NCBI GenBank assembly: GCA_964611585.1
Contig: CAZTAK010000031.1
Coordinates: 1-32,298 of the forward strand
Reading direction: 5' to 3'
Origin: CAZTAK01 sp964611585
Lineage (GTDB): Bacteria > Pseudomonadota > Alphaproteobacteria > SHVP01
Length of the DNA stretch: 32,298 bases
Positions 13,302 to 21,812 of the stretch are shown piece by piece. Position numbers and translations under genes: made by a program. The notes under the pieces are model-generated. The model searched no databases and was not told where the DNA came from. It worked only from the letters and a program-made list of their open reading frames with translations. Each line of letters starts with the position of its first letter. Position 1 is the first letter of the stretch.

Positions 13302-14603
13302 ATGACAACGACTGAGGCCAATGCGCCCGATATACTGCGCCGCAGCAATGACGTCTGCAGCGCAACAAAAGATCTCTACGACCTCGGCGAAATTCCACCG
13401 CTGGGGCATGTGCCGGCAAGAATGCATGCCTGGGCGATCCGGCGCGAACGCCATGGGCCGCCGGATCGGGCGATGCAGCTCGAGGTGGTGCCGACGCCAG
13501 GGCTGGGTCCCCATGAAGTGCTGGTTCTCGTGATGGCTGCCGGCATCAATTATAACGGCGTCTGGGCAGCGATGGGCGAACCGGTGTCGGTGTTCGACGT
13601 CCACGGCGAGGACTATCACGTCGCCGGGTCCGACGCCTCGGGAGTCGTTTGGGCGGTCGGCAGCGGCGTACGCAACTGGCAGGTCGGCGAGGAAGTCGTC
13701 GCGCATTGCAATCAGGACGACGGCGACGACGAGGCCTGCAACGGCGGCGATCCGATGCTGTCGCCGACGCAGCGGATCTGGGGCTACGAAACCGCGGACG
13801 GATCGTTCGCGCAGTTCGCCCGGGTCCAAGCCAAGCAGTTGATGCCGCGCCCCCGGCACCTGACCTGGGAACAGAGCGCGTGCTACACGCTGACGCTCGC
13901 CACCGCCTACCGGATGCTGTTTGGCCACCGCCCGCACGTCGTCACGCCGGGCCAGAACGTGCTGGTTTGGGGCGCGGCCGGGGGGCTGGGATCGATGGCA
14001 GTCCAATTGATCGCCGCCTCGGGTGCCAACCCGATTGGCGTGATTTCCGACGAGGCCAAGCGCGACTATGTGATGTCTCTGGGCGCCAGGGGCGTCATCA
14101 ACCGCAACGACTTCGACTGCTGGGGCGACGTGCCCGACCCCGGCGACGCGGCGGCCTTTACCGACTACATGAAGAAGGTCCGCGCCTTCGGCAAGGCGAT
14201 CTGGGAGATCACCGGCAAGGGCAACGACGTCGATATGGTGTTCGAGCACCCCGGCCAGCGCACGTTCAACGTGTCGTGCTTCGTCGTCCGGCGGGGCGGC
14301 ATGGTGGTGTTCTGCGCCGCTTCCACGGGGTTCAGGTTCAATTTCGATGCCCGATTCGTGTGGATGCGCCAAAAACGAATCCAGGGCAGCCATTTCGCGA
14401 CTCTGAAGCAGGCGGGCGAAGCCAACCGGCTGGTGATCGACAAACGCATCGATCCGTGCCTGTCGGAGGTGCTGGATTGGAACGACCTCCCCTTCGCCCA
14501 CGCTCAAATGATGCGTAACCAGCACAAGCCCGGCAACATGGCGGTTCTGGTCAACGCGAGGAACCGCCGCGCCCGCACTCTCGAAGAGGCGGTCGCGGAT
14601 TGA
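13302..14603 (+). CDS. ccr: Crotonyl-CoA carboxylase/reductase
   Basis: 433-aa medium-chain dehydrogenase/reductase that reduces crotonyl-CoA with NADPH and captures CO2 to give (2S)-ethylmalonyl-CoA, the key enzyme of the ethylmalonyl-CoA pathway. Seen in the sequence: DLYDLGEIPPLGHVPARMHAW near the N-terminus, the active-site stretch AAGINYNGVWA (80-89), VAHCNQDDGDDEACNGGDPM, WEQSACYTLTLATAYRMLFG, the dinucleotide motif VLVWGAAGGLGSMAVQL, and HPGQRTFNVSCFVVRRGG. These distinguish Ccr from simple quinone oxidoreductases. ATG 13302 gives the normal N-terminus; the frame is open upstream to 13236. It diverges from ecm, the next but one step in the pathway. Confidence 0.96.
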   Translation: MTTTEANAPDILRRSNDVCSATKDLYDLGEIPPLGHVPARMHAWAIRRERHGPPDRAMQLEVVPTPGLGPHEVLVLVMAAGINYNGVWAAMGEPVSVFDVHGEDYHVAGSDASGVVWAVGSGVRNWQVGEEVVAHCNQDDGDDEACNGGDPMLSPTQRIWGYETADGSFAQFARVQAKQLMPRPRHLTWEQSACYTLTLATAYRMLFGHRPHVVTPGQNVLVWGAAGGLGSMAVQLIAASGANPIGVISDEAKRDYVMSLGARGVINRNDFDCWGDVPDPGDAAAFTDYMKKVRAFGKAIWEITGKGNDVDMVFEHPGQRTFNVSCFVVRRGGMVVFCAASTGFRFNFDARFVWMRQKRIQGSHFATLKQAGEANRLVIDKRIDPCLSEVLDWNDLPFAHAQMMRNQHKPGNMAVLVNARNRRARTLEEAVAD

Positions 14604-14851
14604 ACAACCGGACGCATAAGGGGCGAGGGTCGCACGGCAGTCCGCTCATGCGCCGCCGGGTCCGGCACCCGGGACGATTCGAATGACGCGCGGGCGCCCG
14701 GCCCCTTCCCGCACCCGGATCCCGCGAGCGGTGCCGCCCTCGCCGCGCCGCCGTTCTTTCCAAGCCCGGCACCATCCAGTATTGATGTCCGGGTTCGGGT
14801 CCGGCCCGCGCACCAGGCGTGGGCGAGGCACCCTCGGAAAAGCCCACCGCG
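14604..14851. other. Intergenic region between ccr and the HIG1 gene
   Basis: 248 bp, GC-rich, with open but featureless frames on both strands. I looked for a cobalamin riboswitch because an adenosyltransferase lies downstream and saw no B12-box-like sequence. No terminator with a T-run is evident. Confidence 0.4.
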
Positions 14852-15055
14852 ATGCTGCAAACCGTCCTTCCCGTGCTGATTGGCCTGTCGTTGGCCGCGG
14901 TAGTGATCGTGCTCGGAATCGGCGTAGTGTCGATGCTGCGGGGCGGCGGCTTCAACCGCAAATACGGCAATCATCTGATGCGGGCCCGGGTCGCGACCCA
15001 GGCCCTCACGGTGCTGCTGCTGGTGGTCTATTTCCTGACGGGGCGCGCCGCCTGA
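14852..15055 (+). CDS. Twin-transmembrane protein with HIG1-type domain
   Basis: 67-aa protein with two hydrophobic helices (about 5-30 and 48-62) joined by a short basic loop, MLRGGGFNRKYGNHLMRARV, matching the HIG1/hypoxia-induced domain found in short alphaproteobacterial proteins and in mitochondrial respiratory-supercomplex factors. A role near respiratory complexes is inferred from the eukaryotic relatives only. ATG 14852 begins directly at the first helix; a GTG at 14819 would add 11 non-conserved residues. Its TGA overlaps the ATG of the adenosyltransferase, so the two are coupled. Confidence 0.8.
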   Translation: MLQTVLPVLIGLSLAAVVIVLGIGVVSMLRGGGFNRKYGNHLMRARVATQALTVLLLVVYFLTGRAA

Positions 15056-15612
15056 TGGTCAAACTGGACAAGATTTACACCCGTGGCGGCGATGGCGGCG
15101 AGACCGCGATCCAGGGCGGCGACCGTCTCAACAAGAACGACGCCCGCATCGAAGCCATCGGTGCGGTTGACGAAACCAACGCCGCCATCGGCGCGGCGCG
15201 GCTCCATCTCGGCGGCGGCGAGGACGCGATGCTGGGGCGGGTGCAGGACGATCTGTTCGACCTCGGCGCCGACCTCGCCAACGCCGACCCGCAAGCGGCA
15301 GGCGCGTTGCGCATTGCCGGCAACCAGGTGGCGCGGCTCGAAACCGAGATCGATGTGCTCAACGAGTCTCTCGCGCCGCTCGATTCGTTTGTCCTGCCGG
15401 GCGGGACTCCGGCGGCCGCCGCGCTTCATGTGGCGCGCACCGTGTGCCGGCGCGCCGAACGCCGCGCAGTCGGCCTCGCCGTCGAGACCCCGATCAACGG
15501 CGCCATCCTGCGCTATCTCAACCGGCTTTCGGACCTGTTGTTCGTGATGGCGCGCAAGCTCAACGACGACGGCGCCCGCGACGTCCTGTGGCGGCCCGGA
15601 GCCAGCCGCTGA
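15055..15612 (+). CDS. Cob(I)yrinic acid a,c-diamide adenosyltransferase, PduO type
   Basis: 185-aa ATP:corrinoid adenosyltransferase of the PduO/MMAB family, which makes adenosylcobalamin. The N-terminal ATP-binding sequence is KIYTRGGDGGET (residues 4-15; family usual form T-x-x-GDxGxT), followed by KNDARIEAIGAVDETNAAIG, and the C-terminal active-site helix has CRRAERRAVGL and ILRYLNRLSDLLFVMAR. The gene starts within the upstream stop codon (TGATG). The placement fits a supply role for AdoCbl-dependent Ecm encoded 2 kb away. Confidence 0.93.
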   Translation: MVKLDKIYTRGGDGGETAIQGGDRLNKNDARIEAIGAVDETNAAIGAARLHLGGGEDAMLGRVQDDLFDLGADLANADPQAAGALRIAGNQVARLETEIDVLNESLAPLDSFVLPGGTPAAAALHVARTVCRRAERRAVGLAVETPINGAILRYLNRLSDLLFVMARKLNDDGARDVLWRPGASR

Positions 15613-15638
15613 TGCCAGGTCTGCACCCCCGGCTTGCG

Positions 15639-15667
15639 TTGACACCCCGCGGGCATCTCCTTATTTT
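15639..15667 (+). promoter_or_regulatory. Sigma70-type promoter upstream of etfBA-hbd
   Basis: TTGACA (15639-15644) and TATTTT (15662-15667) are spaced by exactly 17 nt, leaving an 87-nt stretch before the etfB ATG. The 142-bp gap after the adenosyltransferase gene contains no gene, so a new transcription unit likely starts here. Confidence 0.65.
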
Positions 15668-15754
15668 GCGCGGCGGCCAGTCCAGCCCCGTTGCGCCCGC
15701 AATCCCCATGACGGGCCGGCCGGAATCCGGCCCCACGTTCTGGAGTTTCAACCG

Positions 15755-16501
15755 ATGAAATTGATTGTCGCCGTAAAGCGGGTGGTCGATTACAACGTCA
15801 AGGTCCGCGTCAAATCGGACGAGAGCGGCGTCGAACTCGCCAACGTCAAAATGTCAATGAACCCCTTCGACGAAATCGGCGTCGAAGAAGCCGTGCGCCT
15901 GAAAGAAGGCGACGCCGCGACCGAAATCGTCGCCGTCTCGATGGGCCCGCAACAGTGCAAGGAAACGATCCGCACCGCGCTGGCGATGGGCGCCGACCGC
16001 GGCCTGCACGTCATGACCGACGACGAGCTGCAACCGCTGGCGGTGGCAAAACTGCTGAAAGCGGTTGTCGAGGAAGAAAAACCCGACGTCGTCTTTCTCG
16101 GCAAGCAGGCGATCGACGACGACAGCAACCAGACCGGCCAGATGCTGGCGGGGTTACTGGGCTGGGCCCAAGGCACGTTCGCATCCAAGCTCAAGTTCGC
16201 GGACGGAAAGGCGAATGTCACGCGCGAAATTGACGGCGGGCTGGAAACGGTTTCGCTGGCGCTACCGGCCATCGTCACCGTGGACTTGCGCCTCAACGAA
16301 CCGCGCTATGCCTCGCTGCCCAACATCATGAAGGCGAAGAAAAAGCCGATCGACGAAAAAGCACCCGCGGATTACGGCGTCGATGTTGCGCCGCGCCTCA
16401 AGACTCTCAAAGTCACCGAGCCGCCCAAGCGGAGCGCCGGCATCAAGGTCGCCGATGCCGCCGAACTGGTCGGAAAGCTGCGCGAAGAAGGAGTGATCTG
16501 A
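15755..16501 (+). CDS. etfB: Electron transfer flavoprotein, beta subunit
   Basis: 248-aa EtfB, the AMP-binding subunit of the ETF heterodimer that takes electrons from acyl-CoA and other flavoprotein dehydrogenases. Typical parts: MKLIVAVKRVVDYNVKVRVK at the start, MNPFDEIGVEEAVRLKE, the AMP-contact region FLGKQAIDDDSNQTGQ and the EtfB signature VDLRLNEPRYASLPNIMKAK. The TGA overlaps the etfA ATG (TGATG). Neighbouring EMC-pathway genes suggest it serves methylsuccinyl-CoA or butyryl-CoA type dehydrogenases among others. Confidence 0.96.
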   Translation: MKLIVAVKRVVDYNVKVRVKSDESGVELANVKMSMNPFDEIGVEEAVRLKEGDAATEIVAVSMGPQQCKETIRTALAMGADRGLHVMTDDELQPLAVAKLLKAVVEEEKPDVVFLGKQAIDDDSNQTGQMLAGLLGWAQGTFASKLKFADGKANVTREIDGGLETVSLALPAIVTVDLRLNEPRYASLPNIMKAKKKPIDEKAPADYGVDVAPRLKTLKVTEPPKRSAGIKVADAAELVGKLREEGVI

Positions 16502-17439
16502 TGAGCGCGCTGGTTATCGCCGAACACGACAATTCGGAAATCAAACCCGCAACCCTGAACACGGTTACCGCCGCCGCCGCGCTCGACTCCGACGTTCATG
16601 TGCTGGTGGTGGGCACCGATTGCGGGCCCGCGGCCGAAGCGGCGGCGAAGATTTCCGGCGTCGCCAAGGTACTGGTGGCCGACAGCGCCGCCTACGAACA
16701 CGGCCTTGCCGAGGCGGTCGCACCGCTGATCGCCAACCTCGGTGCGGGCTACGATGCCGTGCTCGCGCCCGCCGGCACCTACGGCAAGAACGTGATGCCG
16801 CGCGTGGCCGCGCTGATGGATGTGGCGCAGATCTCGGAAATCGTCGAAGTCGTTTCAAACGACACCTTCGTACGCCCCATCTATGCCGGCAATGCGATGG
16901 CGACAATCCAGACCTCGGACGCCAGGAAGATCATCACCGTGCGCGGCACCGCCTTCGCACCGGCCGAGGCCGAGGGCGGCAGCGCCGCGGTCGAACCGGT
17001 CGCTGCCTCGGAGGCGCAGGAACTTTCGTCCTTCGTCGGTCAAGAACTGTCGCAATCCGAACGTCCCGAACTGACCAGCGCGCGGACCATCATTTCCGGC
17101 GGGCGCGGCATGCAGTCGGGCGAAAACTTTGCGATGCTCGAAAAAATCGCCGACCTTCTCGGGGCGGCCGTCGGCGCCAGCCGCGCCGCCGTCGATTCGG
17201 GATTTGTCCCCAACGATTACCAGGTCGGGCAGACCGGCAAGATCGTGGCGCCGGAACTCTACATTGCTGTCGGAATTTCCGGGGCGATCCAACATCTCGC
17301 CGGCATGAAGGACAGCAAGGTGATCGTCGCCATCAACAAGGACGAGGAAGCGCCGATATTCCAGGTGGCGGACTACGGCATCGTCGGCGATCTGTTTAAG
17401 ATCGTCCCTGAACTCGAAACCGAACTGTCGAAGTCCTGA
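16501..17439 (+). CDS. etfA: Electron transfer flavoprotein, alpha subunit
   Basis: 312-aa EtfA with an N-terminal alpha/beta domain and a C-terminal FAD-binding domain. The FAD signature is clear: ISGGRGMQSGENF, GAAVGASRAAVDSGFVP, QVGQTGKIVAPELYIAVG, GISGAIQHLAGM and INKDEEAPIFQVADYGIVGD. It passes electrons to ETF:quinone oxidoreductase, which is not in the window. Coupled to etfB by start/stop overlap; hbd begins 11 nt downstream. Confidence 0.96.
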   Translation: MSALVIAEHDNSEIKPATLNTVTAAAALDSDVHVLVVGTDCGPAAEAAAKISGVAKVLVADSAAYEHGLAEAVAPLIANLGAGYDAVLAPAGTYGKNVMPRVAALMDVAQISEIVEVVSNDTFVRPIYAGNAMATIQTSDARKIITVRGTAFAPAEAEGGSAAVEPVAASEAQELSSFVGQELSQSERPELTSARTIISGGRGMQSGENFAMLEKIADLLGAAVGASRAAVDSGFVPNDYQVGQTGKIVAPELYIAVGISGAIQHLAGMKDSKVIVAINKDEEAPIFQVADYGIVGDLFKIVPELETELSKS

Positions 17440-17450
17440 ACGGAGCCGCC

Positions 17451-18362
<912 letters not shown>

Positions 18363-18547
18363 GGTCTAGATTCGGCGTTTGGACCCGATGGTATGGCTAC
18401 CCGTCGTCGAACCGAATTGAACACCATCACCAATCGCGCCCAGGGGTGCGGACTGGCATCGCGGGATCAATGAAGGATCGAAAGGTCGGAGCCGCCCCCC
18501 GCAGTCCCCCGAGGGATAAGCATTACGTCTAGCGCGTAAAGGGCAAT

Positions 18548-18588
18548 ACGCATTATGCGTTGACGACTCAACGTATTTTGCGTATAAA
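18548..18588 (+). promoter_or_regulatory. Strong promoter with overlapping operator-like palindrome
   Basis: TTGACG (18560-18565) and TATAAA (18583-18588) are spaced by exactly 17 nt. A palindrome ACGCAT-T-ATGCGT (18548-18560) abuts the -35, and another TGCGT half-site occurs just before the -10. The -10 ends 8 nt before the ATG at 18597, so the message would be leaderless. The operator could bind the HTH protein encoded immediately downstream (autoregulation, inference). Confidence 0.7.
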
Positions 18589-18596
18589 CGCGCCCC

Positions 18597-18855
18597 ATGA
18601 ATCAAGCCGAACGCATTATTGAACGCTTTGGCAGCATGATGGCGCTGTCGCGGGCACTAGGCCACCGTCACCCGACCACCGTCCAGGGTTGGAAAAATCG
18701 CGGCATCATCCCGGCGCGGCGCCAGGCCGAAGTGCTGGCGGCGGCCCGCGCGCTCAAGGTGGCGCTGAGCCCGGATGACTTCTTTGCCCCGGGTGGGGAT
18801 GGCGGACCGGCGCCGGCGGCCATGCCCGGGCCGGAAACGCAATCGGCAGCCGCGC
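18597..18855 (+). CDS. Cro/YdaS-like helix-turn-helix protein, truncated by the assembly gap (possibly the N-terminus of an HTH-ArgH fusion)
   Basis: 86 codons are visible before the Ns. Residues 1-60 form a compact HTH: QAERIIERFGSMMALSRALG, then HRHPTTVQGWKNRGIIPARR and AEVLAAARALKVALSPDDFF. This is the pattern of Cro/YdaS-like proteins (the carph-isopro type annotation in Alphaproteobacteria fits, from memory). After residue 65 the chain becomes a Gly/Pro/Ala-rich linker (APGGDGGPAPAAMPGPE). No stop is reached before the gap. If the identical contig ends are merged, the frame runs directly into argH. If they are not, the gene ends inside the unsequenced gap. Confidence 0.75.
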
Positions 18856-18973
18856 NNNNNNNNNNNNNNNNNNNNNNNNNNNNNNNNNNNNNNNNNNNNN
18901 NNNNNNNNNNNNNNNNNNNNNNNNNNNNNNNNNNNNNNNNNNNNNNNNNNNNNNNCGCAATCGGCAGCCGCGC
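18838..18973. other. Assembly gap (100 N, 18856-18955) with identical 18-base contig ends
   Basis: The last 18 bases before the Ns (18838-18855) and the first 18 after them (18956-18973) are the same sequence, starting CGCAATCGG and ending CCGCGC. This is what an uncollapsed overlap between two contigs looks like, so the true gap may be zero. A collapsed short tandem repeat is the alternative. Confidence 0.9.
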
Positions 18974-19017
18974 CAGCGGCCGATGCCCGAGCGACGGCAG
19001 GGCCAGCGGCGAACACC

Positions 19018-20385
19018 ATGTGGGGCGGGCGCTTTGACTCGGGACCGGCGGCAACGATGCAGGCGATCAACGCCTCGATCGGCTTCGACTGGCGGCTTTA
19101 TGCCCAAGACATCGCCGGCTCGCGTGCCCACTGCCGCATGTTGATGGCGCAGGGGATCGTCGGCGACTTGGATGGCGCGGCGATTCTGTCGGGCCTCGAT
19201 GCGATCGAAGCCGACATCGAAGCCGGTACTTTCGAATTCGACCCGGCCTTCGAAGACATCCACATGAACATCGAGGCGCGGCTTTCAGAACGCGCCGGGC
19301 CCGCCGCCGGGCGGCTTCATACCGCGCGTTCGCGCAACGACCAGGTCGCGACCGACCTGCGCCTGTGGGTGCGCGATTCCATCGACTCTCTCGACGAAGA
19401 TCTGCGCGGACTTTTGTATGCGCTGGCCGATCGCGCCGACGCCCACGCCGATACCGTGATGCCGGGTTATACCCATTTGCAGCCGGCGCAGCCGGTGACG
19501 CTGGGCCATCACCTGCTGGCCTATGCCGAAATGTTCAGCCGTGACCGGGCCCGGTTCGCCGACGCGCGTTCGCGCCTGAATGAATCGCCGCTCGGCGCCG
19601 CGGCGCTGGCCGGCACGTCGTTTCCCATCGACCGCACCCGGACCGCCAGCGAACTCGGATTCGACCGGGCGATGGCGAACTCGCTCGATGCCGTGTCGGC
19701 GCGCGATTTCGTGCTCGAATTCCTTGCCGCGGGCGCGATCCTCGGCGTTCACCTGTCGCGGCTCGCCGAAGAATTCATCCTGTGGTCGAGCCCGGGCTTC
19801 GGTTTCATGAACCTGCCGGACGCCTTTAGTACCGGGTCCTCGATCATGCCGCAGAAACGCAACCCCGACGGGGCTGAACTGGTGCGCGCCAAATCGGGCC
19901 GGGTCGCCGGTGCGCTGACCGGCCTGTTGATGGTGCTGAAGGGCCTTCCGCTTGCCTACGCCAAGGACATGCAGGAAGACAAAGAACCGGTCTTCGATGC
20001 CGCCGATACATTGCGGGCCAGCGTGGCCGTCCTGACCGGAATGACGGCCGGCGTGACTTTCGACACCGCGGCGCTGCGGGCGGCGGCCGGGGAGCGATTC
20101 ACCACCGCGACCGACCTCGCCGACTGGCTGGTCCGGGTGCTGGACATGCCGTTTCGGATGGCGCATGAAGTGACCGGACGCATCGTTCGCACCGCGGAGG
20201 AAAAGGGTTGTGCGTTGGAAGACCTGACGCTCTCGGACATGCAGGCGGTCGAGGCGCGCATCAGCCAGGACATCTTCGACGTGCTCGGAATCGAAAATTC
20301 AGTGTTGAGCCGCACCAGTTTCGGTGGCACCGCCCCCGCACGGGTACGCGAAGCCGTCGCCGCCTTGAGAAGCCGCTTGACATGA
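19018..20385 (+). CDS. argH: Argininosuccinate lyase
   Basis: 455 aa from the ATG at 19018, normal for ArgH, which cleaves argininosuccinate to arginine and fumarate. Signatures: MWGGRFDSGPAATMQAINAS at the start, TARSRNDQVATDLRLW, MPGYTHLQPAQPVTLGHH and the fumarase/lyase signature GSSIMPQKRNPD with the flexible catalytic loop. There is no Shine-Dalgarno in front of ATG 19018, and the frame is open upstream to the gap with an Ala-rich sequence (APAADARATAGPAANT) that looks like a continuation of the linker of the HTH gene. Separate initiation at 19018 remains possible. Its stop overlaps the lptM start (ATGA). Confidence 0.95.
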   Translation: MWGGRFDSGPAATMQAINASIGFDWRLYAQDIAGSRAHCRMLMAQGIVGDLDGAAILSGLDAIEADIEAGTFEFDPAFEDIHMNIEARLSERAGPAAGRLHTARSRNDQVATDLRLWVRDSIDSLDEDLRGLLYALADRADAHADTVMPGYTHLQPAQPVTLGHHLLAYAEMFSRDRARFADARSRLNESPLGAAALAGTSFPIDRTRTASELGFDRAMANSLDAVSARDFVLEFLAAGAILGVHLSRLAEEFILWSSPGFGFMNLPDAFSTGSSIMPQKRNPDGAELVRAKSGRVAGALTGLLMVLKGLPLAYAKDMQEDKEPVFDAADTLRASVAVLTGMTAGVTFDTAALRAAAGERFTTATDLADWLVRVLDMPFRMAHEVTGRIVRTAEEKGCALEDLTLSDMQAVEARISQDIFDVLGIENSVLSRTSFGGTAPARVREAVAALRSRLT

Positions 20386-20504
20386 AGCGTGCGGTTGTTG
20401 TTTTGACGGTGGTGGTCGTGCTGGCGGTGAGCGCCAGCGCCTGCGGCAAAAAGGGGCCGCTGGAGCCGCCACCGACCCAGACCGAAGAATCCAACCGCCG
20501 ATAG
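20382..20504 (+). CDS. lptM: Small LptM-like lipoprotein
   Basis: 40 aa, too short for most ORF screens. It begins with a basic n-region (MKR), then a Val/Leu-rich signal helix, a lipobox-like ASAC with Cys21, and the family hallmark CGKKGPLEPPP immediately after the Cys. LptM (YifL) assists maturation of the LptD/E lipopolysaccharide translocon in enterobacteria; genes of this type commonly sit between argH and lysA. The ATG overlaps the argH stop; lysA begins 9 nt downstream. Confidence 0.85.
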   Translation: MKRAVVVLTVVVVLAVSASACGKKGPLEPPPTQTEESNRR

Positions 20505-20513
20505 GCCGAGCCC

Positions 20514-21812
20514 GTGAATCATTTCAGCTACAGCGGCGGCGAATATCGCGCCGAAGAGGTGGCGCTGTCGCGAATCGCCGAGGCGGTGGGGACGCCGTTC
20601 TATTGCTATTCGAGCGCCACGATGGTGCGGCACTACCGGATGCTGGCGGAAGCGCTCGAGGGCGTGCCGGCGCGTATCTTCTACGCCCTCAAGGCCAATT
20701 CAAACCTGGCCGTCATCCGCACGCTGGCCGCTCAGGGGGCAGGCGCCGACGTTGTTTCCGAAGGCGAAATCCGGCGTGCGCTGGCGGCCGGTGTCACGCC
20801 CGACTCGATCGTCTTTTCGGGCGTCGGCAAGACGGCCGAGGAAATGGCATTTGCGATCGAGGCCGGCATTCTTCAGTTCAATATTGAATCCGAACCCGAA
20901 CTCGATCTCTTGGCCGAAGTCGCAGGCGCGCGCAACACCACCGTCGAAATCGCGGTCCGCATCAACCCTGACGTGGACGCGCACAGCCACGACAAGATCT
21001 CGACCGGACGCCGCGGCGACAAATTCGGCATCGCCTGGCCCGGCGCGCGCGAGACCTACGCCCGCGCGGCCGCGATGCCGGCGATCAACGTGGCGGGTGT
21101 CGCCGTCCATATCGGTTCGCAAATCCTCGACCTGGCGCCGTTCGAGGCCGCGTTCGGCATCGCAGCGCAGGCGGTCGAAACTTTGCGCGGCGACGGTCAC
21201 GCGATCCGCCGCCTCGATCTCGGCGGCGGCCTCGGGGTGCCCTATGGCGGCGAATTGCCACCCCCGCCGTCGGCCTACGGCGATCTGGTGCGGCGCACCT
21301 GCGCCGGATTGGGGTGCGACATCATGCTGGAACCGGGACGGCTTCTGGTCGCCAATGCCGGCGTGCTGGTGACGCGGGTGCTTTTTGTAAAAGAATCCGC
21401 CGAGCGCACGTTCTACATCGTCGACGCAGCCATGAACGATTTGCTGCGCCCGAACCTGTATGAAGCGCGCCACGGAATCGTCCCCCTCGCCGAGGCCCCG
21501 CCCGGGGTTCCCTCGCGGCCAGTGGATGTGGTCGGGCCGGTATGCGAAAGCGGCGATATATTGGCGGAAAACTGCGATTTGCCCGCCGCCGTCGCGGGAG
21601 ATTTACTCGCGATCCGCACCGCCGGTGCCTATGGTGCGGTCATGGCCTCGACCTACAACAGCCGGTTGCTGGTGCCCGAGGTGCTGGTCAACGGCGCCGA
21701 ATTCGCCGTCGTGCGGGATCGGCCGAGTCATGACGACCTTCTGGCCGGCGAGCACCTGCCCGGGTGGCTCGGCCCGGCTGCGGCCCCGGGCACGGCAAAG
21801 GGCATCGCTTGA
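20514..21812 (+). CDS. lysA: Diaminopimelate decarboxylase
   Basis: 432-aa fold-type III PLP enzyme, the last step of lysine synthesis (meso-DAP to lysine plus CO2). The PLP lysine is Lys60 in FYALKANSNLAVIRTL; GADVVSEGEI, the glycine loop LDLGGGLGVPY, EPGRLLVANAG and the second-subunit active-site PVCESGD are all present. The GTG at 20514 is the start because the N-terminus (NHFSYSGGEYRAEEVALSRIAE) matches the family. Within the argH-lptM-lysA operon; its TGA overlaps the TTG of the next gene. Confidence 0.95.
   Translation: MNHFSYSGGEYRAEEVALSRIAEAVGTPFYCYSSATMVRHYRMLAEALEGVPARIFYALKANSNLAVIRTLAAQGAGADVVSEGEIRRALAAGVTPDSIVFSGVGKTAEEMAFAIEAGILQFNIESEPELDLLAEVAGARNTTVEIAVRINPDVDAHSHDKISTGRRGDKFGIAWPGARETYARAAAMPAINVAGVAVHIGSQILDLAPFEAAFGIAAQAVETLRGDGHAIRRLDLGGGLGVPYGGELPPPPSAYGDLVRRTCAGLGCDIMLEPGRLLVANAGVLVTRVLFVKESAERTFYIVDAAMNDLLRPNLYEARHGIVPLAEAPPGVPSRPVDVVGPVCESGDILAENCDLPAAVAGDLLAIRTAGAYGAVMASTYNSRLLVPEVLVNGAEFAVVRDRPSHDDLLAGEHLPGWLGPAAAPGTAKGIA

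Noticed and set aside
13194..14525. 443-codon open frame on the minus strand opposite ccr
   Set aside because: ccr has full family signatures; the antisense frame has none and simply reflects codon bias.
14604..14851. Cobalamin riboswitch upstream of the adenosyltransferase
   Set aside because: No B12-box-like sequence or fitting set of helices was found by eye.
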